A stretch of 64,000 bases of DNA from a bacterium (lineage in GTDB: Bacteria; Eisenbacteria; RBG-16-71-46; CAIMUX01): contig JAUIHP010000016.1 of the NCBI GenBank assembly GCA_030431975.1, forward strand, positions 62,001 to 126,000, in the 5' to 3' direction. The notes beneath the pieces were generated by a model. It searched no databases. It was not told where the DNA came from and saw only the letters and a list, made by a program, of their open reading frames with translations. Below, one piece after another: positions 38,665-48,600 of this stretch; within the stretch, counting starts at the first letter, position 1; the number at the start of each line of letters is the position of its first letter. A program made the position numbers and the translations under genes.

Positions 38665-39602
38665 GGCGTCTGGCCGCTCCATTCATCCTTCTGATCTCGG
38701 TGCTTCTGCTGGCCGGCCACAGTGCGTTCTGGTTGGCGCTGTTCTATCCCGTGGCGATTCTTCGGCTGTTGATTCCGATCCGCGCATTTCGCCGATTCTG
38801 CGCGCGTATTCTCGTGCAGATCGGGTGGGGCTGGGTGTGGTGTTGTCGCTGGGTCCTCGATGGGGTGTTGCCGACGCGGTTCGTCATTCTCGGAAAGGAA
38901 TCCCTCGATCCGCCGCTGGATCCGAAGAAGTCGTACTTCATTTCCTCGAACCACCAGTCGTTTGTCGACCCGCTCATTCTGGCGACGCGCCTGGCCGGAC
39001 ACGTTCCCTTCTTTCGGTTCTTCGCAAAGAAGGGTTTGATCTGGCTGCCGTTCTTTGGATTTGCCTTTTGGGCGTTGGACTTTCCGTTCATGCAGCGCTT
39101 CTCGCGAGAGCATCTGGAACGTCATCCGGAGGATCGCGGAAAGGATCGGGAAGTGGCGCGGAAAGTCGGCGAGAAGTTCCGCGACATTCCGACCTCGATC
39201 GTCAACTACGCGGAAGGGACGCGGTTCACCTCCGCCAAGCACCGATCACAGGACTCTCCCTACAAGCATCTGCTGAAACCGAAGACCGGGGGGATCGCCT
39301 ACATCCTCTCGGCGATGGGCCACCGTCTCCACCGGTTCCTCGACGTTACGATCGTCTATCCGCCCGGTCGGCTCAGCTTCTGGCACTTCCTCGCCGGGCA
39401 ACTGCCATGGGTCGTCATGGATCTCAGGCAGAGAGAGATTCCTGAGGATTTCGCAGACGGCGACTACATGACGCAGCCGGATTTCCGGGAGCGGATCCAG
39501 AAGTGGACCCGCGATGTCTGGGCTGAAAAGGAGCGCCGGATCGAAGAAATCCTCCAGATGGCGCCGGACTTCGGGAGCCGGTCCCGTTCCGAGTCGCCTT
39601 AG
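38661..39602 (+). CDS. Lysophospholipid acyltransferase (YihG/PlsC-like)
   Basis: 313 aa from GTG 38661, whose first four bases overlap the preceding TGA. Two N-terminal hydrophobic segments (PFILLISVLLLAGHSAFW and PVAILRLLI) anchor it to the inner membrane. The acyltransferase motifs are SSNHQSFVD (NHx4D) and NYAEGTRFT (block III, EGTR). It resembles YihG-type enzymes of glycerophospholipid remodelling, including the long C-terminal part with YPPGRLSFWHFLAGQL. The longer frame from 38292 lies inside the UDG gene and is not used. Confidence 0.9.
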   Translation: MRRLAAPFILLISVLLLAGHSAFWLALFYPVAILRLLIPIRAFRRFCARILVQIGWGWVWCCRWVLDGVLPTRFVILGKESLDPPLDPKKSYFISSNHQSFVDPLILATRLAGHVPFFRFFAKKGLIWLPFFGFAFWALDFPFMQRFSREHLERHPEDRGKDREVARKVGEKFRDIPTSIVNYAEGTRFTSAKHRSQDSPYKHLLKPKTGGIAYILSAMGHRLHRFLDVTIVYPPGRLSFWHFLAGQLPWVVMDLRQREIPEDFADGDYMTQPDFRERIQKWTRDVWAEKERRIEEILQMAPDFGSRSRSESP

Positions 39603-39783
39603 GGCCGATTTCTTCGACACTGGGCCAGCGGCGTACGGTCCGGCTCGAAGCGGGGATGCCGAGAGCGAGTTGAAGCCTCCGAAGGCCGGGCGCGGCGGAG
39701 GTCGACGCCCCTCTGTGCTATACTTTCCGACTTTGCACGCTGGCTCGCCCGGCAGGATCGACAACCTTTGGGATGGCAGGACG

Positions 39784-40341
39784 ATGGAACTCTGGAGCTC
39801 TCTGAAAACGACAGGATTGACCCCCACCCGGCTTTGGCTGCGCCTCGCTCCGGAGACGCGCTTTGACGCCGCGACCGCGCTCTACGAGCACGATTGGGAA
39901 GGGGATCCGGTCCCGACCGAGGCCAATCTCTATATCGCCAAGGCTCTGAAGTTCCGGCCGCAGGCCATCAAGAAGCTCCCGCAGGCCGACCGGGTCAAGT
40001 ACCTGGCCAAGGTCGTTCGCCCCGACCGGTCTTTGGTTTCTTCGCTGCTCCTGGCGCTTCATCTCGAAAAGCGCTCCGACATCATGGCGACCTTTCTCGA
40101 CGCCCTCGAAATTCCGCACGAGAACGGGCTCATCGATGAGGACTTCGAGTTCGAGATCGTCGAGAAGGCCAAGCTCGAGGTCGGGGTCAAAGCGCTTTTC
40201 GACAAGCACGAAGTTGCCACCGTTGATCTTTACCTGGTCACTCTCTACATGATGGATCCGAGTACCTGGCAGAACATGAATGAGGTTTTGCGGCCCTACG
40301 TGCAGGAGTCGGACGAGGAAGAAGCGGAAGAGTCGGAGTAG
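39784..40341 (+). CDS. Hypothetical protein with acidic tail
   Basis: 185 aa from ATG 39784. The sequence is helix-rich, soluble and without a signal peptide or membrane segment: RLAPETRFDAATALYEHDW, then YIAKALKFRPQAIKKLP, LLLALHLEKRSDIMATFLDALEI and a C-terminal run of Glu and Asp (ESDEEEAEESE). No family was recognised. The layout of short helices suggests an all-alpha adaptor. It ends nine bases from the convergent AEC transporter gene. Confidence 0.6.
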   Translation: MELWSSLKTTGLTPTRLWLRLAPETRFDAATALYEHDWEGDPVPTEANLYIAKALKFRPQAIKKLPQADRVKYLAKVVRPDRSLVSSLLLALHLEKRSDIMATFLDALEIPHENGLIDEDFEFEIVEKAKLEVGVKALFDKHEVATVDLYLVTLYMMDPSTWQNMNEVLRPYVQESDEEEAEESE

Positions 40342-40349
40342 TCGAAGCC

Positions 40350-41234
40350 TCAACCGAATTGCGCCAGGATCCAAGGGATCAGGAAAAGCGACACCAAGGT
40401 CGTCAGCAGAATGGTCGAGGCGACCTCCTCCGTCTTTCGACCGGCGCGTTCCGTCAGAACGACCGTGACGACCGCCGCCGGCATGAAGGCGTAGAGAATC
40501 AGCACCGACCGCAACATTCCCGTCGGCGCCAACCACTTCAGGGTGAGAAGAATCGCGATCCATCCACCGGCGTAGCGCACGGCGGTTGCGACCAGGGCCG
40601 GTCCGAACGATCCGGCCGGTGTCCGCGCCAACGAGTTCCCGAAGAGAAAGAGCATCAGCGGGACGGCGGCCTGTCCCGCGAGTTCCGCGATGCCCAAGAC
40701 CGCGCCGGGTAGCTCGATGTGTGTCAGCCGAATCGCCAGAGCGACCAAAGTCGCCCAGAGAACCGGCTCCTTGGCCGCATCCGCCCAGCGTCCCTTTCCA
40801 TGCAGGATGAAGTTGCCGACGGTGAAGACCGTCATGCTGGTCGTCAAGAAACAGACGATGGCGAAGGACACTCCCTCCGGTCCAAAGTGCGAAAGGACGA
40901 TCGGAAGAGGGAGGTTGGCCGAGTTGACGAAGGCGATCGGGAGAAGCAGTTCACGTCGATCTCCCTTGCCCAGAAGACGCAGGACAAGCACTCCGAGAGT
41001 GAGGCCGACGACGATCTGCAGCGCGGTGGCGAGAGCGGCGCTGCGGACGTCGGAGGCGGCGACGTCGGCTTCGAGAAGCGAGGTCAGGACGAAGCAGGGG
41101 ATGAAGAACCCTGCGGTGACTCGCAGCATCGTGCTGAGGTCCGGCCGAAACCGTCTGCAGTAGAGGTAGGAGACGGCGACGACACCAAAGACGGGGACGA
41201 CGGATCCCAAGATGATCTGGATGTCGGAACCCAA
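40350..41234 (-). CDS. AEC (auxin efflux carrier) family transporter
   Basis: 294 aa, TTG start at 41234 with a GGGGGG run upstream. About nine or ten hydrophobic helices: ILGSVVPVFGVVAVSYLYC, MLRVTAGFFIPCFVLTSLLE and so on. The central SANLPLPIVLSHFGPEG and the late GIAELAGQAAVPLMLFLFGNSLA are typical of the AEC/MdcF group, which exports malate, malonate or amino acids. Substrate unknown. Slightly short for the family but both halves are present. Confidence 0.88.
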   Translation of the reverse strand: MGSDIQIILGSVVPVFGVVAVSYLYCRRFRPDLSTMLRVTAGFFIPCFVLTSLLEADVAASDVRSAALATALQIVVGLTLGVLVLRLLGKGDRRELLLPIAFVNSANLPLPIVLSHFGPEGVSFAIVCFLTTSMTVFTVGNFILHGKGRWADAAKEPVLWATLVALAIRLTHIELPGAVLGIAELAGQAAVPLMLFLFGNSLARTPAGSFGPALVATAVRYAGGWIAILLTLKWLAPTGMLRSVLILYAFMPAAVVTVVLTERAGRKTEEVASTILLTTLVSLFLIPWILAQFG

Positions 41235-41391
41235 TGCACCCCCCGACGGCTTCGCTTCCTCGACTCCCGCGGGCCAACGTTACTCTCTTTCCGGGAGAAA
41301 CCCAATCTGGCTGGTTCCCGTAGTAGGCGGTATCCTCACAGCTCGCGAAATCATCCAATCACGCCGGGCCTGTCGGACCGGCTTGGAGGTG

Positions 41392-42720
41392 ATGTTGACT
41401 GCTCGAAGAACCGGAGCGATCTCCGGCCGCCAAAACAGGCTTACGCGGATCACGTCCCTTGCCTTGCCTTTCCTTATGCTGGCCTTTGTTGCCCTGATGT
41501 CTTTCTCCGTCGTCGGTCTGAGCGGGTGCTCCCGTGGCGACGAGTCCGCAGAGTCCCAGGAGAAGTCGCAGGCGGGCTCGGAGCAGGGTGACGAAGATTC
41601 CTCCGCCGACTCCACGGGCGAGGTGGGCCGCGATGGCTCGAGCGGCGGCGACGGCGAAAACTCCGAAAGCTCGGCCAAGGGTGGTGACGGGGCCGGGAAA
41701 GGCAAAAGGTCCAAGGGCGGCGACGACGGCGATGACGACAAGAAGGTCGTCGAGGCTCTTCCCGTGGACGCCGTGCCCATCCAATCCGGCCGCATCGAGT
41801 CGGTCGTCCGGACCTCCGCCAATCTTGAAGCCGAGAACCAGGTTCAGATCCTCGCCGAAGCGGCCCGTCAGGTGCGGAGTCTCTATGTAGAAGAGGGCGA
41901 CCGGGTGAGCAAAGGCCAGGTCCTGCTTCGACTGGAAAACAACGAGCAGAAGAGCGCCCTGGCTCGTGCGCAGGTCGGTTTCGATCAGGCCGAAACGGAG
42001 TTTCAGCGGCAACAGCGTCTCTTTGATCAGAACCTCGCGGCGGAACGCGCCTACAACGACGCCAAGCACGAGTACGAGCGGCAAAAGATCGCGCTCGACG
42101 ATGCAAAACGTGAGCTCAGTTACACCGAGGTTCGGTCAACCATCGCCGGCACCGTGACCCAACGCCTCGTCAAAGTCGGAGACCAGGTCTCGGTTGGTCA
42201 GCATCTCTTTGACGTCGTCGACTTCGAGTCTCTTGTGGCCCGTGTCTACGTACCCGAGCGATACATTTCAGAAATCGCGTCGGACCAACCGGCCAGGATC
42301 CGAGCGGAGGCCGCTGGAACTTCCGAGTATGACGCCAAGGTCGATCGGGTCGCCCCCGTCGTCGACCCCAAGTCGGGGACGGTCAAAGTCACGGTTTCGG
42401 TCGGAGCCCAACCCGGTCTTTTGCCTGGAATGTTCGTCGACGTTGATCTTGTGACCGCCGTGCATGAAGATGCCGTACTCGTCCCGAAGCGCGCCCTCGT
42501 CTACGATGAAGACCGCGCCTTCGCCTTCAAAGTGAACGGCGACCGGGCCGAGAGGGTTGCCATCATGCCCGTCCTGTCCGATCGTGATTCGGTCGAACCG
42601 TCGGAAGGCTTCGCAGTCGGAGATACCGTGGTCGTGGCCGGGCAGGCTGGACTCAAAGACGGGTCGCTGATCGAGCTCGTCGGTTCCGGCGACGATCGGG
42701 ACGAGGACACCTCGTCGTAA
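41392..42720 (+). CDS. Efflux periplasmic adaptor (membrane fusion protein), lipoprotein
   Basis: 442 aa. ATG 41392 has TTGGAGGTG upstream. The N-terminus ends VVGLSGC, a lipobox. Residues about 50-130 are a low-complexity Asp/Glu/Ser/Gly/Lys linker, unusual in length. The RND-type adaptor core follows: barrel-sandwich lipoyl half QILAEAARQVRSLYVEEGDRVSKGQVLLRLE, a coiled-coil hairpin from NNEQKSALARAQVGFDQAETEF to AKHEYERQ, lipoyl second half VRSTIAGTVTQRLVKVGDQV, and a beta-barrel (VDRVAPVVDPKSGTVKVTV). No RND pump or TolC gene is nearby. A second lipoprotein follows after 18 bp. Confidence 0.9.
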   Translation: MLTARRTGAISGRQNRLTRITSLALPFLMLAFVALMSFSVVGLSGCSRGDESAESQEKSQAGSEQGDEDSSADSTGEVGRDGSSGGDGENSESSAKGGDGAGKGKRSKGGDDGDDDKKVVEALPVDAVPIQSGRIESVVRTSANLEAENQVQILAEAARQVRSLYVEEGDRVSKGQVLLRLENNEQKSALARAQVGFDQAETEFQRQQRLFDQNLAAERAYNDAKHEYERQKIALDDAKRELSYTEVRSTIAGTVTQRLVKVGDQVSVGQHLFDVVDFESLVARVYVPERYISEIASDQPARIRAEAAGTSEYDAKVDRVAPVVDPKSGTVKVTVSVGAQPGLLPGMFVDVDLVTAVHEDAVLVPKRALVYDEDRAFAFKVNGDRAERVAIMPVLSDRDSVEPSEGFAVGDTVVVAGQAGLKDGSLIELVGSGDDRDEDTSS

Positions 42721-42738
42721 GTAGGGAGATACAAGTCA

Positions 42739-43590
42739 ATGACTCGCAAAGTGGAACGGACAACGGCTCACACACTCCTCTGGACCGTTTGCGTCCTGGG
42801 ACTGATCGTCATGGGCTGTCAGTCCAAAAAGACCGAGTCGAAAGAGGGCGAAGGCAATCAAGCCACGGCAGAGTCCGCGTCCAACGGCTCATCCGCGGCC
42901 TCCGGTGACTCGAAGGAATCGGGGGACGACGCCGAGAGTCGCGCCAAGGCTGCTGCGATCGCCGACCGAGTCATCGAGGGACTGGGTGGAGAGAACGCCT
43001 GGCACGAGACCCGGTACCTTTCCTGGGTTTTCTTCGGCGGCCGTGAGTACTGGTGGGACAAGAAGACCGACGATGTTCGGATCGAAACAAACGACGCCGT
43101 CGTTCTCCTGAATCTACGAAGCGGAGAGGGACGCGCCAAGAAGGCCGGCGAGGAATTGAAGGATCCCACTCATCTCCGCAGTTTCCTGAACCTGGCGAAA
43201 GGTTGGTGGGAGAACGACTACTACTGGATGTTCCTGCCCTTCGTACTTCGGGATGACGGCGTCAACCTGACCTACAAAGGTGAAGGAACGACGAACAGCG
43301 ACGTTCCCTGCGACATCATCACAGTCACGTTTGACGAAGGCTACCGCGAGCGTTCCAAGGCCAAGTATGACGTGTACGTCTCCAAGGAAGACGCCACCGT
43401 CCTGCAGTGGTCGCACTATCCACGTCGGGAACTGGAGAAGCCACAGTTCACCCTGCCCTGGGGTGGTTGGCAGCAGTTCGGCAAGATCCGCCTCGCTACG
43501 GAGCATGGACAAGGCAAGGATTGGAAGATCGCGGCGCCGCAGACCCTGCCGGAGTCGGTGTTTCAGAGCTTCGATCCGGTGGTTTCCTAG
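42739..43590 (+). CDS. Lipoprotein, LolA-like fold suspected; host gene of the island
   Basis: 283 aa. The signal ends VMGCQSKK, a lipobox. A Ser/Glu/Gly linker leads to a domain starting ADRVIEGLGGENAWHETRYLSWVFFGGREYWWDKKTDDVRI, which resembles the beta-sheet half-barrel of LolA/LppX-like proteins (DUF6503-type). Ends GKDWKIAAPQTLPES and then the final residues FQSFDPVVS. It is operonic with the efflux adaptor. Its last 24 codons and about 70 bp of 3' flank recur 6 kb downstream, showing that the island at 43.5-49.65 kb entered at the 3' end while leaving this copy intact. Confidence 0.82.
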   Translation: MTRKVERTTAHTLLWTVCVLGLIVMGCQSKKTESKEGEGNQATAESASNGSSAASGDSKESGDDAESRAKAAAIADRVIEGLGGENAWHETRYLSWVFFGGREYWWDKKTDDVRIETNDAVVLLNLRSGEGRAKKAGEELKDPTHLRSFLNLAKGWWENDYYWMFLPFVLRDDGVNLTYKGEGTTNSDVPCDIITVTFDEGYRERSKAKYDVYVSKEDATVLQWSHYPRRELEKPQFTLPWGGWQQFGKIRLATEHGQGKDWKIAAPQTLPESVFQSFDPVVS

Positions 43591-43662
43591 ACCTAGACCT
43601 AGAGCTCCTGATGAAGCTTCGCGCCTGATCCGCCTGCGCTCCAAACCGGCGGGAAGTGTGGG
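43519..43662 (+). repeat. Left copy of the 144-bp direct repeat (possible attL)
   Basis: Identical to 49511-49654 over 84 consecutive bases (43547-43630 versus 49537-49620) and about 92 percent overall by hand alignment. It covers the last 24 codons, the stop and about 70 bp downstream, including the short tandem TAGACC units around the stop. Confidence 0.9.
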
Positions 43663-43833
43663 TGTTCAGTGGACCGTAACCGAGGAATCGGTAGTGCCTG
43701 AGCGGCTCTTCTCGCCCTCCGCTTCGTTGCTTCTCCTCCGAGTACCGCCTCAGGTATTCGTCGTCGTAGCGCCTTGCGGTGAACGAGAATCCCTCGCTCG
43801 AATGAAACTTTCAGCTGAGAAAGTGACATACCA

Positions 43834-43945
43834 ATGATGAAAGACACGATTCGAGGGGGCTGCTTTGTCTTGCGATTTGGGGAAGCGTACCTGCTGCTGA
43901 GCCGAAGACATGGCACGTCCTTTTGGACGGTACCGGAGATGCACC
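43834..43945 (+). pseudogene. Possible truncated Nudix hydrolase start
   Basis: The frame from ATG 43834 reads IRGGCFVLRFGEAYLLLSRR and then HGTSFWTVP, which looks like the N-terminal strands of a Nudix domain. The Nudix box that should follow (GGxxExxE) is missing; the next bases run into the reverse-transcriptase fragment in another frame. A likely gene remnant cut by the intron or IS event. Confidence 0.35.
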
Positions 43946-43997
43946 TTTCTTCGAGGCAGCGGTCGTGGGGCGTGGGTCGACTCCGTCTGCGGTCCCC

Positions 43998-44240
43998 CGA
44001 GAGTTCACCTTCCTCGGGTACGACTTCAAAGAGCGCACGCTGATCGATCGAAACGGAGTTCTGTTCCGAAAGGTTGCTCCGGGTGCCTCAAAGTGTGTTC
44101 CAGTCGCGGCTCGTCAAAAAAAGTACCGACTCGGGCAACGTGCTGCCGAGCGGAAGCTGGCTCGTGTTCGCCAAGCCCAACCGTCGTTGTTCGCCCACGG
44201 GACTCTCCTTGGATCGAATGCGCACCCAAGAGCCGTATGA
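43998..44240 (+). pseudogene. Group II intron reverse-transcriptase remnant
   Basis: The frame through 43998-44093 reads PREFTFLGYDFKERTLI then DRNGVLFRKVAPGASK. FTFLGYxF with this spacing is characteristic of the RT domain 7/thumb region of group II intron maturases. The catalytic YADD part and the C-terminal maturase and endonuclease domains are missing; after GASK the frame becomes unrelated. It lies directly before an intact domain V, confirming an intron fragment. The flanking frame is open to 44240 but not meaningful. Confidence 0.7.
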
Positions 44241-44314
44241 GTGGAGACGCTCACTTACGGTTCTGTGAGCGACCCCGGGGGGAGGTTCCCCGGGTCGACT
44301 CTTCGGAAGCGAGA
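44230..44314 (+). ncRNA. Group II intron domain V and VI fragment
   Basis: Bases 44230-44264 form a perfect domain V: GAGCCGTAT, then GAGT, a GGAGAC turn, GCTC, and TTACGGTTC, with the catalytic AGC triad and the two-base bulge in place. The folding and length match domain V of Ll.LtrB-type introns. A GC-rich hairpin (44271-44314 region, CGACCCCGG / CCGGGTCG) follows where domain VI should be. The 5' intron domains were not found, so this is a 3' remnant. Confidence 0.85.
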
Positions 44315-44337
44315 AGGGCGGGCGGGTTGGAGCGAGT

Positions 44338-44487
44338 CTTTTCTCCATCGTCGCCGCCTGCAAGGCGCTGGATATCCACCCCGAGCGCTATCTCAAGGAC
44401 GTTCTCGAACGCGTGAGCAGCACACCACAGTCGGAGATCCGGAAGCCCACGCCGTGGGCGTGGGCCGAGGAGAGCGCCGCGAACTAA
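44338..44487 (+). pseudogene. IS66 transposase (TnpC) C-terminal remnant
   Basis: In frame 44338-44487: FSIVAACKALDIHPERYLKD, then VLERVSSTPQSEIRKPTPWA and WAEESAAN followed by TAA. The segment C-K-x-x-x-I-x-P-E-R-Y-L-x-D-V-L and a closing PWxWA are the characteristic end of IS66-family TnpC transposases. The upstream part, catalytic DDE core and TnpA/B genes are absent. It is joined to the intron fragment at about 44315-44337. Confidence 0.85.
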
Positions 44488-44759
44488 CCGGACGAAGAAG
44501 CGGTGCCGGTCAGACATGTGACCACCGAACGCGCCGTCCAGGAGCTTCTCGTCGATCTTCTACTTCTCGCCTCCGTCCGAGGAGTCCATTGTATGGCTCA
44601 AACACGAAACTTCTGACAGTCTCGGGGGCAGCGACGGACTGGGTTAGCGCAATACCAACGACGAGAGAAACACCGTTCGACTTTTCCTAGACCCCCTGAG
44701 AGTATCAACTCGTCCTTTAGCCTGGGGGGACAGTTGTTGACTTGAAGTCAGGGAGTCTT
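44488..44759. other. Non-coding stretch before the defence operon
   Basis: 272 bp between the IS66 remnant and hamA. No coding frame is supported. It should hold the operon promoter; a Shine-Dalgarno-like AGGGAG at 44750-44755 precedes the chosen GTG. Nothing else was recognised. Confidence 0.45.
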
Positions 44760-45602
44760 GTGCCCACGAAGAAGCGTACAACTCGCACCCGCCTCCAAGA
44801 GCCAGCGGGGCTGTCGCGACATACCTACGACCTCTATTGGCTAGATGTTGAGGACGGCGACCAGTCTGACCGACCATTCGCAGAGAAGACAGCACATGAG
44901 AGCGAGGGTAGTCGAGCGGCCGTCGAGCCGTTCCTAGTTGAGGCCATTCAGGATCATCACACGTCGCGCCAGAGAGTGGCCCAAGTGCTCGATGAGCTTG
45001 GCCATGCGGAGGCTGCGGAGTTTTTCGCACAGGAACTGCCGAAGGCTGATCGAACCCGGAAGGGCAACTTTGGAGAGGTCGTCGCCTCAGAGCACCTCAT
45101 TCAGCGGTACGGCTACTCGATGCCGGTATTCAAACTCCGGTATCGCGACAGCGCACTTCCGATGCGCGGAGAGGACATCGTCGCGTTTGAGGTGAATGAC
45201 ACAGGCAAGATTGTCCGTGTCATCATCGGTGAATCAAAAGCGGCCAAGCGCTACCGAAGCGAGACCGTGCGAGAGGCCCACGAGCGACTGAGGGGGGCCT
45301 ATAGACCCCGCCCAAAGACACTCGCGATGCTTTCCAACATACTCTATGACAAGGGCGACGATGCACTGGCGGCGCAAATCGACAGGATCTCAATCTCACT
45401 ACCACGTCGGGCCTTCCCTTGTGCGCATTGGATCTTTGTTATTTACGAGAATCAGCCGCAGGACCCTTTTGCGGTCTTGGCGGAGAATGGAGAGGCGATC
45501 ACTGATCTATGTTGCGTTAGCGTCACCCTGCCCGAGATGACCGATCTAGTCGATACGCTGTTTGACGCGGGGCCTGTTTTACGTCCCGACGAGGACGAGT
45601 AG
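44760..45602 (+). CDS. hamA: Hachiman HamA-like nuclease (DUF1837)
   Basis: 280 aa. GTG 44760 is preferred because AGGGAG lies five bases upstream; TTG 44742 is an in-frame alternative. A DUF1837-type core is visible: KGNFGEVVASEHLIQRYG (E106), PVFKLRYRDS, MRGEDIVAF (D139) and VIIGESKAAKRY (E158, K160). E, D, ExK in this order is the PD-(D/E)xK nuclease pattern described for HamA. In the Hachiman system HamA is held inactive by the HamB helicase and degrades DNA when HamB senses damaged or phage DNA. The stop is immediately followed by the GTG of the helicase gene. Family assignment is by pattern, not by search. Confidence 0.78.
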   Translation: MPTKKRTTRTRLQEPAGLSRHTYDLYWLDVEDGDQSDRPFAEKTAHESEGSRAAVEPFLVEAIQDHHTSRQRVAQVLDELGHAEAAEFFAQELPKADRTRKGNFGEVVASEHLIQRYGYSMPVFKLRYRDSALPMRGEDIVAFEVNDTGKIVRVIIGESKAAKRYRSETVREAHERLRGAYRPRPKTLAMLSNILYDKGDDALAAQIDRISISLPRRAFPCAHWIFVIYENQPQDPFAVLAENGEAITDLCCVSVTLPEMTDLVDTLFDAGPVLRPDEDE

Positions 45603-48600
45603 GTGCCGCGTGACCTGGCCGAAACGGCTCTTGCTCTTCAGGAACTCCTAGAAGATGGAGCACTGCGGAATCTACAAGCCCAAGCACACGCGCGTACCAT
45701 GCTCAACCAGTTGGGTACATCCGCTGACGACTGGCACCAATTCACGGAGGAACTCGACGAACGGCTGTTGTACGGAGCGCACGTGTATCTCGTGCGAGGA
45801 ATGGAACTGATTGACATCGACTCGCATGCCGCACTGGGAAGCAGTCTTCTTTTCCGTGGAGCAGAGACGCTTGAGTTCATCACGGATTCAGCGCGGGGGC
45901 CTATTTCGCGGTTCGAAGAGCGTCTCAATGCTGCCCTTGCTTATCACGTATCAGGCCACCACGCTCGCTCATACGTGATAGCAGATCGGCTGGCAGAGGA
46001 AGAGCACACTGGCAGGGGTCCAGATGGTCTCGCGACATCGCTCTTGGCACTGCTTCGTCGAGATCTTCGGAGTCTCTCCACATCCTGCCTCAAGACTCTT
46101 GGAAGTCAGACATCGCAGGACCAGGGTGTGAGTAAGGCACTACGAGAAGGCGCGCTGGATGACGACGACGCCATCGGGAACTTGGGCCGTCGTAGCTTAA
46201 GCGAGGCACTCCTATCTTACCTGGAGTACGCCAAAAGAGGCCAGGCTGAGCTTCTTGTCGGCGCTCGAGCACAGTGTCGTGTCGTGTCCCGCCTAGGGCA
46301 GGAAGCTGGTCACGTCGATCTCTGGTGGCTTGGACTAGCAGTTGAAAGGCTTCTGCGTGACCTGGGTAACTCGAGCCTTTGGAGTGGTCTGAGAGATCTC
46401 TGTCCTACGTCTCCGTATGGGGGCGCTATTGACCGGTATATCGAATCCAGTTTACGGGCCGAAACATCAATCGTGACTCTGTGGCCCTCCCAACGCAAGG
46501 CGCTTGGAATGATCAAGACTCCGGGGGCACCGAGCTTCTGCATCCGAATGCCAACCAGCGCAGGTAAGACGAAGATCGCGGAGTTCTGTATTCTTCGAAC
46601 GATGCTAGAGGCTGTGGTCGAGGACGATGCGAGATGCCTATACATCGCTCCGTTTCGGTCCCTGGCTGTGGAGGTGGAGTCAACTCTTAGCAAGGGCTTA
46701 CGCCCTCTTGGGATCCGAGTTTCGGAGATCTACGGCGGCTTCGACTTGACAGTGGCTGACGAACGTCTGATCAGAGAGACCCAGGTGATGGTTGCTACTC
46801 CGGAGAAGATTGACGCCGCCGTCAGGCTCGTGCCGGACCTCTTGGACTCAGTTCGACTGGTGATAATTGATGAAGGACACATTGCCGGGTCTCGCTCTGA
46901 AAGGGGGATACGGGCAGAATTCCTAATCAATCGACTGCTTTGGCGACTTGGGCGTGACAACTGCCGCCATGTGTTCATCTCAGCCGTACTGCCGAACGCA
47001 GATGAGTTCGCGTCTTGGATAGGTGGTTCCGCAGATAGAATCGTCGAATCCGACTGGCGGCCGTCGCGCTTGGTTCTTGGCGAGTGCGAATGGAGTAGAA
47101 CCCGAGGTGACGTCCGGCTCTCGTTCACGCACGAGGGGTCTCAACGGCTGGAGACGGATGTCCTCATCCAACCGTTCGTCAGAGTGCGTGGTGTGCGAGG
47201 GGTTCCCGGGGCCGGTAGGCGACGGAACGCGTTCCCCCACGATACGCCCGAGGCGTTTGCGGCATGTGTCCTGAGGTTCGCTCAGTACGGCACAACCCTC
47301 GCGTTTGTTCCACAAGCACGACAGGTAGATAGCAACGCGCGCGTCCTCGTAAAGGCGAGTCACCTCATGAAGGTACTATCCGAGGCGGACGGTGAGACTT
47401 GGAAGCTGCCAGCTCCGGACGGCACGACGCGATTGATGAGAGAGGCCATTGATGCGATGGGTGAAGAACTTGGGGAAGGCTCTGAACCCGAGTGGTTTCT
47501 GCGACATGGTATCGCCATACACCGAGGCAACTTGCCAGCAGGAGTAAGAATCGCAGTAGAGCGGCTGATTCGGGCTGGGGAGATCCGGATCATTGTCGCA
47601 ACAACTACGCTCGCTCAAGGCGTGAATCTGCCAATCCGCACTGTGCTGGTTCGGGGACTTCAGCAAGGACAGGATAGTGTCGTCGACGCGATGACGTTCT
47701 GGAACATCGCCGGGCGGGCGGGTCGCGCGCTTTGCGAGAACGAGGGCCAAGTCCTCTTCTTCAACGACATCGAGCGCGACCGGTTGGTCGTGCGCAGGCA
47801 ACGACAGGCAGCTGCCGCGATCGTCGACAGATCCGCCGTAGAACAAGTAGTCGGTCTCCTGTATCGGATCTTGAAGCTGCTTGTGCATCGATGGAGGATC
47901 GATGCACCTGATTTGGACCTACCTGGTTTAGCCCTAAGGCTGGCCGAGAATGACTTCGAGTGGGTTGAGAGGTCACGGCGTCCAGGGCTGAAGGAGTTTG
48001 TCGCGCTGATCGATCAGCACTTGCTGGCTGTTGCCGTTGAAGGCGGGTTTGGTCCTGCTGATCTGGATTTGCTCCAGGAGGTGCTTCGCGAATCGCTGCT
48101 GTACGCTCAGTTGGGCGCCCGTCCAGTTGAACGGCTTGATGAGACGGCCGCTCGGGACATCTTAGCAGCGAGGCTGCGGTGGGTCTTCGCGCGAGTGCCA
48201 CATCCGACAAGGCGGGAGCAGTTCTATCGCATGGGTATGTCGCTCGGGGACTGCGAGACTATCGAAGCAGCAACTGACGAGCTGCTTACCCTTGTCGAAC
48301 AAGCGCATGAGTGGCAGGAACTCACCTTAGCACAGCGACTAGAGCTGCTGATGTCATTCGCCGTGATCGCAAGTCGGGTCAAGGCAACGAGTGAGGCTGT
48401 CCGAACGATGCCTCCCGATGCGCTGGACATCGTGAGAGCATGGCTTCAAGGTAAGCGATGCGTACAGATCGTCGCAGACGGCCTAGGGGAAGAGCTGGAG
48501 CACGACGCGGGGCAGTTGGGCCGGTTTCTTGAAGAGTACTGCGTTTACGGACTGGCATGGGCCGTCAGTGGCCTGATCAGCTTCGCTAAGGAGGAGCTGC

